Positions 42,240 through 50,883 of a stretch of 64,000 bases of DNA are shown here, in pieces. The notes beneath the pieces are model-generated. The model was not told where the DNA came from and did no database searches. It worked only from the letters and a program-made list of their open reading frames with translations. The stretch lies in assembly GCA_023052935.1 (NCBI GenBank), contig CM041297.1, forward strand, positions 8,839,327 to 8,903,326. Direction: 5' to 3'. Numbering within the stretch: position 1 is the first letter of the stretch; every line of letters begins with the position of its first letter. The translations under genes were made by a program, and so were the position numbers. The stretch is from Piezodorus guildinii (lineage: Eukaryota > Arthropoda > Insecta > Hemiptera > Pentatomidae).

Positions 42240-42925
42240 TACTGCTCCTCCTCCTCCGCCGCTTGTAAACACTGCGGACTATGTTGTTTATGATATCTGA
42301 GAGGGTGGTATGTGCTGTCAAATACCAGTCCACAGTATACACATTTAACTCTATCCTTGACACCTCGAATAAATCCAGCATATGAGAGCAGATGATGAGG
42401 TGTGCCAATATTCTTAAAGGTTTTTCTCCTTATTTCTTCTTTTCCAAAATTTACAGCTTCAGAATTCCTTCTGACCCACCAGGCCAAACGATGGGCTTGA
42501 TTCAATGAGCAAACAAAAGAACTGTTTAGATGAAAATGACAAACTATCGTCTCATTATCTAGCTGTTTCAAGTTTGGACAGTCGAAATCATGAAGATCAA
42601 AGACTGGTCTATCGATGAGTTGTTCTATAAACTTGCACTTTTCCTCTCCCTTTCCGTATAATATGTCATAGTCTTTTGTAACGGATACTAATAAATACTT
42701 CATATCTTCATATTGTACATCGCCATAGTCCCATTCTAATCCATGAATATGTTTTTTTAACCAAAGATTTGTCTTCGACTGAGCGGCCTCTCCAACATCC
42801 CGAGGTGGTTTAAAAAACCAATGCCACGATGAACCATGACTGATTGAAATAATCGATAGTTCTTTAACAATTAATGAGTTAGAAGTCGAGCGATAGCCTT
42901 GAAAATCAATTATCGCCGAACGCAT
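42233..42925 (-). CDS. DFQGY-domain protein with C-terminal BIR-like zinc module
   Basis: 230 codons. Residues 1-160 form an unnamed domain with I-D-F-Q-G-Y near the start, V-K-E-L-S-I, then Y-G-K-G-E-E-K-C-K-F, and C-H-F-H...C-S-L-N-Q-A-H-R-L-A-W-W. The order of an acidic motif, a G-K-G/E-K motif and a C/H-rich motif suggests a degenerate RNase H-like exonuclease fold, but this is inference. Residues 167-219 resemble a BIR: T-F-K-N, S-Y-A-G-F-I-R-G, C195-x2-C198, then H212 and C219, with a spacing three residues shorter than in the canonical BIR before the His. A TATA box lies at 42970-42979. A paralogue without the BIR part lies at 50229-50717. Confidence 0.85.
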   Translation of the reverse strand: MRSAIIDFQGYRSTSNSLIVKELSIISISHGSSWHWFFKPPRDVGEAAQSKTNLWLKKHIHGLEWDYGDVQYEDMKYLLVSVTKDYDILYGKGEEKCKFIEQLIDRPVFDLHDFDCPNLKQLDNETIVCHFHLNSSFVCSLNQAHRLAWWVRRNSEAVNFGKEEIRRKTFKNIGTPHHLLSYAGFIRGVKDRVKCVYCGLVFDSTYHPLRYHKQHSPQCLQAAEEEEQYI

Positions 42926-42969
42926 CTTCTCAAAGTCCTACGGTGAAGTGGCATTATAATATCTGTGGC

Positions 42970-42979
42970 TATATTTATA
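42970..42979 (-). promoter_or_regulatory. TATA box of the DFQGY-BIR gene
   Basis: Minus strand tataaatata directly follows the TGA stop of the capsid ORF (tgatataaatata), about 45-54 bp upstream of the ATG at 42925. Confidence 0.6.
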
Positions 42980-44194
42980 TCAGTACATTTTACGGACCAA
43001 ACCGGTTCCCGCTTCATATTCTACAATGTTGTCATGAATAATGAGGCAGTATGCCTTGGTGTTGGAGGGAAAATTTTCACTCGCTTCTAATTGCACACGA
43101 ATATCAATAGTTGTACTTTTTATTGCTTCGGATTGCTTAGAACAATCTATAACGACTATAGGTGAGAGAGACTCAAATTCCGATCGTGATAGCAGAGGTT
43201 GAGAATGGCGACTACCATAATAACTCGTTTGAAACTCGTTATACATTTCGTAGAGGAGAGCCACTTTTCCTTGCGCGAAATCTAAATTCAGATCGTCATA
43301 AGGATATTGTTCACTATTCAAATAGAGTTTTAAATTTTTCAATTTGCAACTATCAAACTGACTGCTATCTTTGCTAGCGTTTCTGGTTCGATCAGTCTGG
43401 AATGCGATTAATACGTATCGCGGCTTTTCTAAATTTGTTGATGTTTTTACAGTCCAATTTTCTTGCTGTGTCGCAGGTAAATTAGGGTATTCGTAAAGAT
43501 CCCAAGATCGGAACGGAATAGAAATGCCCTTGTTTTTCTCAACTACCTTCAACAACCTGAGTCGCTCTTGATCTGAAACACGAACGTGTGGCATTCGCCA
43601 AACTACTTTATCTAATTTTATTTCCACGTCATCATTACCCTTTACACAGTTCAAGTCCGTACTCGATCTGATTAAAACGAGTTCTTGTTTAAGATTAATT
43701 AAAACTTTTCTATAGTCTTCACAAATTCCCAAAAGAATATCCAAGGGCAAGCATGCGCTGAAAACTCCGTTTTTATCCAAGGAAAGAGTTTTGTCAACAC
43801 CGGGGACCGTCCATCCTGCGTTTTCTAATCCTTTTACTTGATTAGCTGAAAACGATACGTGACCTTTAAGCGTTGTAGTTATTCCAGGGTTTCTGATTCT
43901 ATCAACTTCAATACCATTTAATTCATATCTGATCTCGTCAAACAAAAACGCAAATGCGTTATTAGTCAATTTTGAAGTAGCTCCTGGAGACCCGTCTTTT
44001 TTTAATATTCGACCTTCCAAATAAATAAAACTTAATGAAGGAAATGTGTAGACATCTTGTTGATGAACAGGTATTCTGATTTCATCAGATTTGTTAAAAG
44101 TGTTGCCTGCATACGGTTGATGCGAATGATATTGAAATTGTGTAAGGGAATCATCAAATTTTACGTCTGATGTTATGTTTAGTATGTTATTCAT
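42980..44194 (-). CDS. Putative Polinton major capsid protein (F54H12.2-like)
   Basis: 404 codons, no membrane segment or catalytic motif, mostly beta-type hydrophobic alternation. I recognise it as the family annotated in invertebrate genomes as 'uncharacterized protein F54H12.2-like', which travels with Polinton polymerases; the C-terminal signature here includes Y-P-Y-D-D-L-N-L-D-F, V-V-I-D-C-S-K-Q and Y-C-L-I-I-H-D. A double jelly-roll capsid role is inferred from this company and size. The frame is intact. It starts 8 nt inside the end of the small basic ORF upstream, indicating tight translational coupling. Confidence 0.75.
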   Translation of the reverse strand: MNNILNITSDVKFDDSLTQFQYHSHQPYAGNTFNKSDEIRIPVHQQDVYTFPSLSFIYLEGRILKKDGSPGATSKLTNNAFAFLFDEIRYELNGIEVDRIRNPGITTTLKGHVSFSANQVKGLENAGWTVPGVDKTLSLDKNGVFSACLPLDILLGICEDYRKVLINLKQELVLIRSSTDLNCVKGNDDVEIKLDKVVWRMPHVRVSDQERLRLLKVVEKNKGISIPFRSWDLYEYPNLPATQQENWTVKTSTNLEKPRYVLIAFQTDRTRNASKDSSQFDSCKLKNLKLYLNSEQYPYDDLNLDFAQGKVALLYEMYNEFQTSYYGSRHSQPLLSRSEFESLSPIVVIDCSKQSEAIKSTTIDIRVQLEASENFPSNTKAYCLIIHDNIVEYEAGTGLVRKMY

Positions 44195-44357
44195 GTTTTA
44201 TTTTCAACCGAAAACCACACTGTTTTAAAAAGTTTGCGTTTGCAGGTGTTAACCGTCTCAATGATTTAGGTTTACTAAATCTTAATGGGGTTTGACATCT
44301 CCTTTTATAACCAGCTAGATTCCGATCAAGACTATCTCTGGTAAAATCAATCCCCAT
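44187..44357 (-). CDS. 56-aa basic ORF overlapping the capsid start
   Basis: Begins M-G-I-D-F-T-R-D-S-L-D and is rich in K/R (Y-K-R-R-C, K-P-K-S-L-R-R). Its stop overlaps the capsid ATG by 8 nt and its start overlaps the preceding ORF by 11 nt. A small basic protein beside a capsid gene suggests a DNA-condensing or minor virion peptide, but I have no homologue to cite. Confidence 0.5.
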   Translation of the reverse strand: MGIDFTRDSLDRNLAGYKRRCQTPLRFSKPKSLRRLTPANANFLKQCGFRLKIKHE

Positions 44358-44529
44358 TTTTCTTTAAATGTAATCTTATTGTAACCGTTTCTCCTCTAAA
44401 ATCGATAAGCTCACCGTCCTGATCCGTTAAACGAACAGTAATATTGTCAACAGTCCTCACGTTAGTAGGATAGTAAATGACGGGATTGGGGGTTTCTAAT
44501 TTATTAACAGTTATCGACTGTTTTTCCAA
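44347..44529 (-). pseudogene. C-terminal fragment of a structural-type protein, 5' truncated
   Basis: 60 open codons; roughly the last 48 (from L-E-T-P-N-P-V) look genuine, with T-V-R-L-T-D-Q-D-G and D-F-R-G-E-T-V-T-I-R-L-H-L. The N-terminal ~12 residues are read antisense to the integrase, so the true gene was cut at about 44497 and its upstream part lost. In its place it may belong to a second virion protein next to the capsid gene; that is inference. Confidence 0.55.
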
Positions 44530-45274
44530 ATATGCTTGGGCCGTGCCTATAAAGCTAAAATCAGGAGAACACGTGGCTAAGGCAATGGAGAATGTGTTTC
44601 TTTCGAGTAAACAAAGTCCAAAAAATATACAAAGTGACCAGGGAAAGGAATTTTACAATTCCAAGTTTAAATCTCTAATGAAACAATATCATGTTAATCA
44701 TTATTCAACTTTTTCTACTATGAAAGCTTCCATTGTAGAAAGGTTTAATAGAACATTAAAAGGGAAAATGTGGAAAGCCTTTAGCATGCGAGGAAATTAC
44801 AAATTTTTAGATATCCTACCTCAAATTTTACAAGAGTATAATTCATCATTTCATAGGACTATAGGTATGAGTCCAATTGATGCCTCTCAAAAAAAGATGG
44901 AAAAATATTTGCAAAATAATATCTATTCTTCATTGAATAAATCAAAGGTAGTACGAAAGCAGAAATTTAAAGAAGATGATTTTGTCAGAATATCTAAACA
45001 AAAATCCATATTTTCAAAAGGTTATTTATCAAATTGGTCAAGCGAACTTTTTAAAATAGTCAAAATTCAGAGTACATATCCTCACACTTATTTACTGGAA
45101 GATTTGAAAGGTGCACCGATAAGTGGTGCATTTTATGAACAAGAGCTACAAAAAGTTAAATATCCAGATGTATACCTTGTAGAAAAAGTTTTAAAAAGAA
45201 AAGGAAATAAATTGTATGTAAAGTGGTTGGGATTGGAGGAACGCAGCTGGATCGACAGGAAAGATATTGCATAA
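44477..45274 (+). pseudogene. Retrovirus-like integrase, N-terminally truncated, with chromodomain-like end
   Basis: 265 open codons; real homology starts at L-L-T-V-I-D-C-F-S-K-Y-A-W with the first catalytic Asp (D14). Second Asp in S-D-Q-G-K-E-F (D54), Glu in I-V-E-R-F-N-R-T-L-K-G (E88): a complete DDE triad with normal spacing. Then an SH3-like part (about 150-215) and a C-terminal chromodomain-like V-E-K-V-L-K-R...L-Y-V-K-W-L-G. The HHCC zinc domain is missing because the sequence to the left of about 44497 belongs to another gene on the other strand. Normally it cuts and joins the element ends; this copy probably cannot act alone. Confidence 0.9.
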
Positions 45275-45494
45275 TGTTGGAAAAGAATAAAAAACACTTG
45301 TTGTTATATCAGACATTTATTAATTTTTTTTTTTAGAAAAACTGTATATATTATATAATGTAAATCTTCATTTAAAATATATTTATTTCTCACAAATAAT
45401 TGTTGTTTTTCTTTAACCTAAACTTACTATTAGTACTAGTGCTAGTGAATTTTTTTTTCAATAACAATTACATTTTAATGGTTGTTTTTTTTTT

Positions 45495-48400
45495 TCATTC
45501 CTTAAGACTATAGTGACCATAAGGGAGTGTTTGAACTCCATCGTTTAATGTATGTCTTTTGTCATCAAATGAGCATAAAGACTGTTTAGTTATTAGTGAG
45601 GTTGTAACGCTATGTTTTTTCGATTGAATAATATAAAACGAGGAATACAGACTTTTACCCTCTTTAAGTGTGCTTAAGTAATCGGAAAAAGTAAACTCGT
45701 TCACAGCTGATTTTTTAATCCCTTTTGACTTTTTAACCGTTATATCATTGTTTGTTATAAATGAATACATTTTAGGTCTTAACCCGACAAATTCTACAAT
45801 AGGATCTCCAAAGGTTTCATCTTTCAGCAAACCAACTATTTTTTTGTTTTTTTCATTATAGCAAAAGTGAGAAGTGGAAAAATTGCTGGTATCAAAATAT
45901 TTTTGTAAATCTCCAGATATATCGGAATAAATATCTTCTGTCCTAATATTGTATAAAAATGAATCGGTATCGGTATAACATAAAGTAACATTTTCTATAC
46001 CATATTTTTTCAAGAAAACATTGTAATGGTAATGATACATTAAAACTTTGCTCAAGTCCAACACTGAGAATCCTACATACAAAGGTTTATTTAAAATAAT
46101 GCTTTCTTTTTCCAACTGAACCGCCGTAACATTATCCGCAAATATAAACCTGTCTTTAAAAGTTGGTTTATTAACTTGACGATGTAATGATTTTTCATTT
46201 GTTACTATTTTTAAATCAATTCTGTTACGCACGTTTTCCATAAATTTGCCAAAGCAACTGTTGTTCATTAATTTGTAAAAATCAGACTCAAATGTGTTTT
46301 TTGCAGATGCTCTCATCTTTGAATTAATTTCTATGTATGGTGCCAACCAGTTCTTTTGTTTAAACTTTAATACCCTGTGAATTTTTGAAATTTTTACCCC
46401 CAGTTGTAAAGCTTGCTTTAAATTTACATAATGTACTATATACCGTGTTTTGGGTAACAAAGACGTTAATAATATAACGGTTTTAGTATTAGGCGGGTTA
46501 TTTTTTTCAGGTAGCAAAGGTAGTTGAGATTGTTTATCATGAATTTCTGTGGGGTATTCGATATCGACATCTAGCACATAACCGGTTTCTGAATCGTTTT
46601 TTAAATCTAATACATTTATTTTTTCGTCCGTCCACTCAAATTCGGCATATGGTAGTGGAAGGTTCATGGCGTAACCATAAAGATTGTTAACGTCTACATA
46701 TAATAAATAATTACTGGGTTTAGTAGAATCGTACTCGATTAAATATTTATTGTTGGCTTTGGCATACCTAGAAACGACTTGACACATACCTCCTCTTATC
46801 CCCTTTTCAAAAAACTGAACTATATCGATATCTTTTATTATGTCTAATTTTATTTTTGTGTATTTTAACATTGCATTCCAAGATAACTGAGGTAAAGTAA
46901 AAAACCATGCGGGGTCGAGTTGATAAATTTGTTGACAGATAAGTCGGAAGGTTTCGAAAACTTCACACAACAGAATTACATCTGTTTTTACATATAATTC
47001 TGCATAATCTTTTAATGTTTGGATTTTAAACGTTTTCCAGACATTTTTTGCATGATCATAATCTACTTCGCTAATGGATTGTTTTGTTAAATCATTAAAA
47101 AATGAAATTTTAGATGGTAATTTTGTTTCATTTAGACATTCAAACGAACTAAAATAAGTATATGGAAAAACACCTTTTCTTGTCAACAATTTAATTTTGT
47201 TTTCGTCATTAATAATACTAGCCATATTTGGAAATATTTCACTAATTGACTTTGATTGATTTTTTAAATTGTTTACTAATGTATCCAAACTTGATGAGAG
47301 AAATTTAAACGAGTCAACAAATCGTATTTTTGTTCTACATCCTCTAAATTTTATACTAAAACTTATATATTTTTCGGTATTACTAGGTATTACATGAACC
47401 TTTTCACATTGTGCCAGGAAAGGGATTATAAAATGAGAATCATAGCCTTGTAAGTTATGCATAAAAACGGGTACGAAATCGGGCTTTTTTGCCCTTAAAT
47501 TGCACGCGTTATGTGCTGGTCCAATAAATTTTCCTGTAAAGTGGCAGTGATGACGCACGCGATCGTGTTCGTCTAAAGGGTATTGACATAATATACAGTC
47601 TTTAGCAGAATAAAAGTTTGATAAATCACTCATTACTTCCATAGGAAGCGGATTGGCATATATATTATCCGCTTCAACAACTATTTGTTCAAGTTTTTGT
47701 ATAAATACTTGCATACAGTTTTCTCCTGTATAAACAAATGGTTTTAAATAAAACATGTTAGACTTGACCAGAAGTGAAACAGAAAAGGCCCGATGCTCGT
47801 GTATAGCTTTGTTCCAAGATGTTGACGGATTCGGAGCAGGCCCCGAAATTGGTATTAAAAGAGATTCTATATCCGCATAAACTACAATTGGAATTGTTTG
47901 TGTATATTCCACCTGCTTAAATTCAATTTTATCTTCTTTCGGAAACTCAAATCGAATCGGTTTATGGTTACGGCAAAATAATTCGTGTTCTCGCATTCGC
48001 TCATCTCCATTTAGTCCAAACTTGTTTACGTACCTCTTTGGAAATGTTGTTAAACATCTGCGGCAGATGGTATATGCACCTTTATGCAAAGATATTTGTG
48101 CACTTACTAATCGTGAAAGATTTGTGATTAAACAATAATGAAAATTTTCACCATTTTGTAAAAACAATAAATCGAACATTTTATCATAATTTTCCTTTTT
48201 ACTAATTTTTATCGGATACACATTATTTTTATCGTCCAAGCCGTAAACATTTATAGAGACATTATTTAAATTTTCAAATCGTTTTATATCCTTTATTGGA
48301 GTTGGGAAGGATATCGTATCAAAGGAATATGTGCTTTGAATATTTTTATATTTATTGTAATCGTGAGATCCAATAACATCACTCAGTATAGCTAAACGGA

Positions 48401-49151
48401 AGCAATCATTGCTATTATTTTTTACATTGATAACACAACGTTTGTCCTTAATTTTTTTAGGTAATTCAATATATTGAGATCCTCCAAAAGGTCTATATTT
48501 TGTTAAATGTAGGCAAATATAGTTTGATGAAACAAACGACCAACCCGAACCTTTTTTTTCAAACTCATCTTGTTCCGCTAAAATTTTTTTAAAAGTTGTT
48601 TCAACATAATTTTCAAGGTCTGTGCTAGCATCTATCGTATTAATTTTTGATTTAAAGTTAAAATCTGTTCTTTCACTTATGGTGTTTCCGTTTTTTTTAA
48701 TGTATGTACATTCTAACATTATATTTATTTTGTAAGATTTCCAGTCTTCAACATAAGACTTTAGTAAATTCACTAACAATTCTTTTTTAATGTTTAAAAT
48801 TTCGCTTGCTACCAATTTTTTATTATCGTTGGGAATATATACGTCTTCAACCGCGTTTCCTAAAGAGTTTTTAATAATTCCGTTTTCTTCACCAATCGCT
48901 TTTTCTCGCATCTGTCGATCGAACATGCTATATTTTCTTTTTTTATTTGGTATTTCCATTGTACTCACGTTGAACGTGTTATTGCTACTAACCCCACTAA
49001 CAACTCGACAGTTTATTTTATGTCGCTCTAAATTGAACATTTTATTAAATTCTTTCCCACAGCTTTGACAATAAAAAAACAACCATTTACATCTGTGTCG
49101 CCTATTTGGAATCAATAACCCACATTTCTCACACAAATAATTGTTATTCAT
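45495..49151 (-). CDS. Protein-primed family B DNA polymerase (Polinton PolB)
   Basis: 1218 codons without a break. N-terminal Cys/His-rich region (C7-x2-C10, then C28-x2-C31...H44...C48). Proofreading exonuclease: Exo I D427-I-E429, Exo II N566...G-Y-D571, Exo III Y720-V-K-T-D724. Between Exo I and II lies a zinc module C519-x2-C522...H535-H-C-H-F-T-G-K...H547...C550 resembling endonuclease VII-type HNH folds. Polymerase: I-R-G-G-M near 785-789, motif A D820-V-N-N-L-Y, motif B K960...N-S-C-F-G-K969, motif C D1061-T-D-S1064. All catalytic residues are present. It replicates the element using a protein primer. It is the largest intact gene in the window, compatible with recent activity. Confidence 0.95.
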   Translation of the reverse strand: MNNNYLCEKCGLLIPNRRHRCKWLFFYCQSCGKEFNKMFNLERHKINCRVVSGVSSNNTFNVSTMEIPNKKRKYSMFDRQMREKAIGEENGIIKNSLGNAVEDVYIPNDNKKLVASEILNIKKELLVNLLKSYVEDWKSYKINIMLECTYIKKNGNTISERTDFNFKSKINTIDASTDLENYVETTFKKILAEQDEFEKKGSGWSFVSSNYICLHLTKYRPFGGSQYIELPKKIKDKRCVINVKNNSNDCFRLAILSDVIGSHDYNKYKNIQSTYSFDTISFPTPIKDIKRFENLNNVSINVYGLDDKNNVYPIKISKKENYDKMFDLLFLQNGENFHYCLITNLSRLVSAQISLHKGAYTICRRCLTTFPKRYVNKFGLNGDERMREHELFCRNHKPIRFEFPKEDKIEFKQVEYTQTIPIVVYADIESLLIPISGPAPNPSTSWNKAIHEHRAFSVSLLVKSNMFYLKPFVYTGENCMQVFIQKLEQIVVEADNIYANPLPMEVMSDLSNFYSAKDCILCQYPLDEHDRVRHHCHFTGKFIGPAHNACNLRAKKPDFVPVFMHNLQGYDSHFIIPFLAQCEKVHVIPSNTEKYISFSIKFRGCRTKIRFVDSFKFLSSSLDTLVNNLKNQSKSISEIFPNMASIINDENKIKLLTRKGVFPYTYFSSFECLNETKLPSKISFFNDLTKQSISEVDYDHAKNVWKTFKIQTLKDYAELYVKTDVILLCEVFETFRLICQQIYQLDPAWFFTLPQLSWNAMLKYTKIKLDIIKDIDIVQFFEKGIRGGMCQVVSRYAKANNKYLIEYDSTKPSNYLLYVDVNNLYGYAMNLPLPYAEFEWTDEKINVLDLKNDSETGYVLDVDIEYPTEIHDKQSQLPLLPEKNNPPNTKTVILLTSLLPKTRYIVHYVNLKQALQLGVKISKIHRVLKFKQKNWLAPYIEINSKMRASAKNTFESDFYKLMNNSCFGKFMENVRNRIDLKIVTNEKSLHRQVNKPTFKDRFIFADNVTAVQLEKESIILNKPLYVGFSVLDLSKVLMYHYHYNVFLKKYGIENVTLCYTDTDSFLYNIRTEDIYSDISGDLQKYFDTSNFSTSHFCYNEKNKKIVGLLKDETFGDPIVEFVGLRPKMYSFITNNDITVKKSKGIKKSAVNEFTFSDYLSTLKEGKSLYSSFYIIQSKKHSVTTSLITKQSLCSFDDKRHTLNDGVQTLPYGHYSLKE

Positions 49152-49321
49152 TTTTTAGTCCTTAAAATTAAAAAAAAAGTCTTATTACTAGTTGTATTTT
49201 ACATAAATATTAATTCATACGTATTCTTCTTTTTTCCGCAATATTTAAATTTTAGCTGACCTGAAAACATAAACAATCAATTAGCTAAGTAAAAAAAAAA
49301 ACAGTTAGCTACTTTATTTTA

Positions 49322-49558
49322 TTAATATTTACCATTATACTCTGCTATATCTTGGTCAGATATAACATGCAAATATCGTTTGGGTAAAAAAGTCTTTATT
49401 TGCCCCTCTTCCTCGTTTTCAATTATCGCTTCTATGGCTAAGCCATACTCTGTTTCACGTTTTGTTAGTTTGTTGATTTTATAGGTGTGTCCTATATTTA
49501 ATTCGCCAATACTCTTGTAAACGGCATTGTTTTCAATCAATTTTTTCAATAGAGACAT
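49322..49558 (-). CDS. 78-aa Polinton ORF upstream of the polymerase
   Basis: M-S-L-L-K-K-L start; middle I-G-H-T-Y-K-I-N-K-L-T-K-R-E-T-E-Y-G, then F-L-P-K-R-Y near the end. A short, beta-rich protein of the type that accompanies Polinton polymerases and capsids in invertebrates; a single-strand DNA-binding (OB-like) role is a guess. It has a good upstream promoter (TATA 49691-49700, initiator at 49668-49673) and possibly a leader intron ending exactly at its ATG. Confidence 0.65.
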   Translation of the reverse strand: MSLLKKLIENNAVYKSIGELNIGHTYKINKLTKRETEYGLAIEAIIENEEEGQIKTFLPKRYLHVISDQDIAEYNGKY

Positions 49559-49716
49559 CTAAAAGAAAAAATAATTTTTGCTAGAGCATATCTTGATTAT
49601 GCCATATAGATATGAACGAAATACAAAAACTTACTTACTGTGTTTGTAAAGTGGACCTCTGTCGACTAACTGACTTTATGGTCACTTCTTTATATTTATA
49701 TCTTAAATGACTCGAG
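49559..49716 (-). promoter_or_regulatory. Promoter and possible leader intron of the polymerase-side block
   Basis: Minus strand ctcgagtcatttaagatataaatata (module of the TIRs; 49716-49691), then a TCAGTT initiator with A at 49671, 29 nt after the first T of the TATA. A donor-like acacagtaagtaag at about 49640 and an acceptor ttttcttttag ending at 49559 enclose an ~80-nt candidate intron directly before the ATG at 49558. Confidence 0.5.
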
Positions 49717-50123
49717 GCGGGGGAACAGACAGACAGATGTTTCCACCACACCCGCTGAAATTCTTTATTTCAAAAAGAAGTTTATTTGCTTCGGAGACGA
49801 TGTTCGCCTGTGTAGCTCGATGTGATGAATAGTTAGTTAACATGCTCCCGACTACTGCTTGCTCCACTCGCTGAAAGATATTTTTTCCCTGTTACTTTTC
49901 CGAAGATAAATGTCTCGAGGCGGGGGAGACAGCCAGATATTCCCGGCACACCCAATGAGAGATATTCTTATTTCAAAAGAAATAAGATAGAGAAACGAGA
50001 CAGATTACCATGTTCCCCGACACTGTTAATGTTAATACCTCAATTATTTTAACTAATAATCACTGTCTCCCTGCTTCGAGGTACACACCTGCCTCCTCCT
50101 GTCTATTTTTTTCTTTCGTCATA

Positions 50124-50184
<61 letters not shown>

Positions 50185-50228
50185 GGCTCCTTCCATTCGA
50201 CACACACAAGTTTCTCTTATCAGCCACT
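49717..50228. repeat. TIR-derived duplicated segments and (TA)n
   Basis: 'tcgaggcgggggaacagac' near 49713 and 'tcgaggcgggggagacag' near 49915 are partial copies of the right TIR around 51066, and 'acagattaccatgttccccg' (about 50005) matches the TIR near 51008. (TA)n spans 50123-50182. The pattern suggests internal duplication of TIR sequence; nothing coding seen. Confidence 0.65.
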
Positions 50229-50717
50229 ATGCATTCAGCCGTAGTTGATTTCCAGGGATATTTCTCATCTTTTAAAAAGTTAATTGTTAAAGAGCTGAGC
50301 ATTGTTTCAATCAGCCACGGCTCATCTTATCATTGGTTTTTTCAACCACCTCAAGATGATAAAGAAGCCAGACATTCCAGGACCAATCGATGGGTGAAAC
50401 AGAACATTCATGGGCTAGACTGGGACTACGGCGATGTTTCTTATATTAATTTGCCTCATTTCCTTCGTAGTTGTACAAGAGACTATGACGTATTATATGG
50501 AAAGGGAGAGGAAAAATGCAAGTTTATAGGAGAACTCGTCGTTAGACCAGTCTATGATTTGCAGACGTTTAATTGCCCGAACTTGAGCAAGCTTGATAAT
50601 GAGCAGATAGCTTGTCATTTTCATACAAATACTTCCTTCGTCTGCTCATTGAATCAAGCCCATCGTTTGGCCTCGTGGGTCAGAAGGAATTCTGTAGCTG
50701 TAAATTATTTAAAATAG
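50229..50717 (+). CDS. DFQGY-domain paralogue without BIR module
   Basis: 162 codons counted from the ATG at 50229 (the frame is open further upstream, but through a (TA)n microsatellite). It is about 70% like residues 1-160 of the 230-aa protein on reading: V-D-F-Q-G-Y, Y-G-K-G-E-E-K-C-K-F, C-H-F-H-T-N, C-S-L-N-Q-A-H-R-L-A. It stops right where the BIR-like module would begin, at V-A-V-N-Y-L-K. It lies ~170 bp inside the right TIR, mirroring the BIR gene at the left TIR. aataaa-like signals follow near 50790. Confidence 0.75.
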   Translation: MHSAVVDFQGYFSSFKKLIVKELSIVSISHGSSYHWFFQPPQDDKEARHSRTNRWVKQNIHGLDWDYGDVSYINLPHFLRSCTRDYDVLYGKGEEKCKFIGELVVRPVYDLQTFNCPNLSKLDNEQIACHFHTNTSFVCSLNQAHRLASWVRRNSVAVNYLK

Positions 50718-50883
50718 TAAATAATTTTTTGTATTGTATAGTATTTTATTTTATTTTATTTTTTTCATCATATTGTATATTATTTCAAAATAAACCATAT
50801 ATATTTTTTACTCATTTTTTTTTGTTTTACCTTTATTCTCTTTAATGGTAATAATTCAAAAAACAAAAAAAAAAGGTGTACAA

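Noticed and set aside
48790..49068. 92-codon plus-strand frame
   Set aside because: Antisense to the PolB N-terminus, no features.
50010..50228. N-terminal extension of the right-end DFQGY ORF
   Set aside because: It would translate TIR debris and a (TA)n tract; the paralogue starts at the Met equivalent to 50229.
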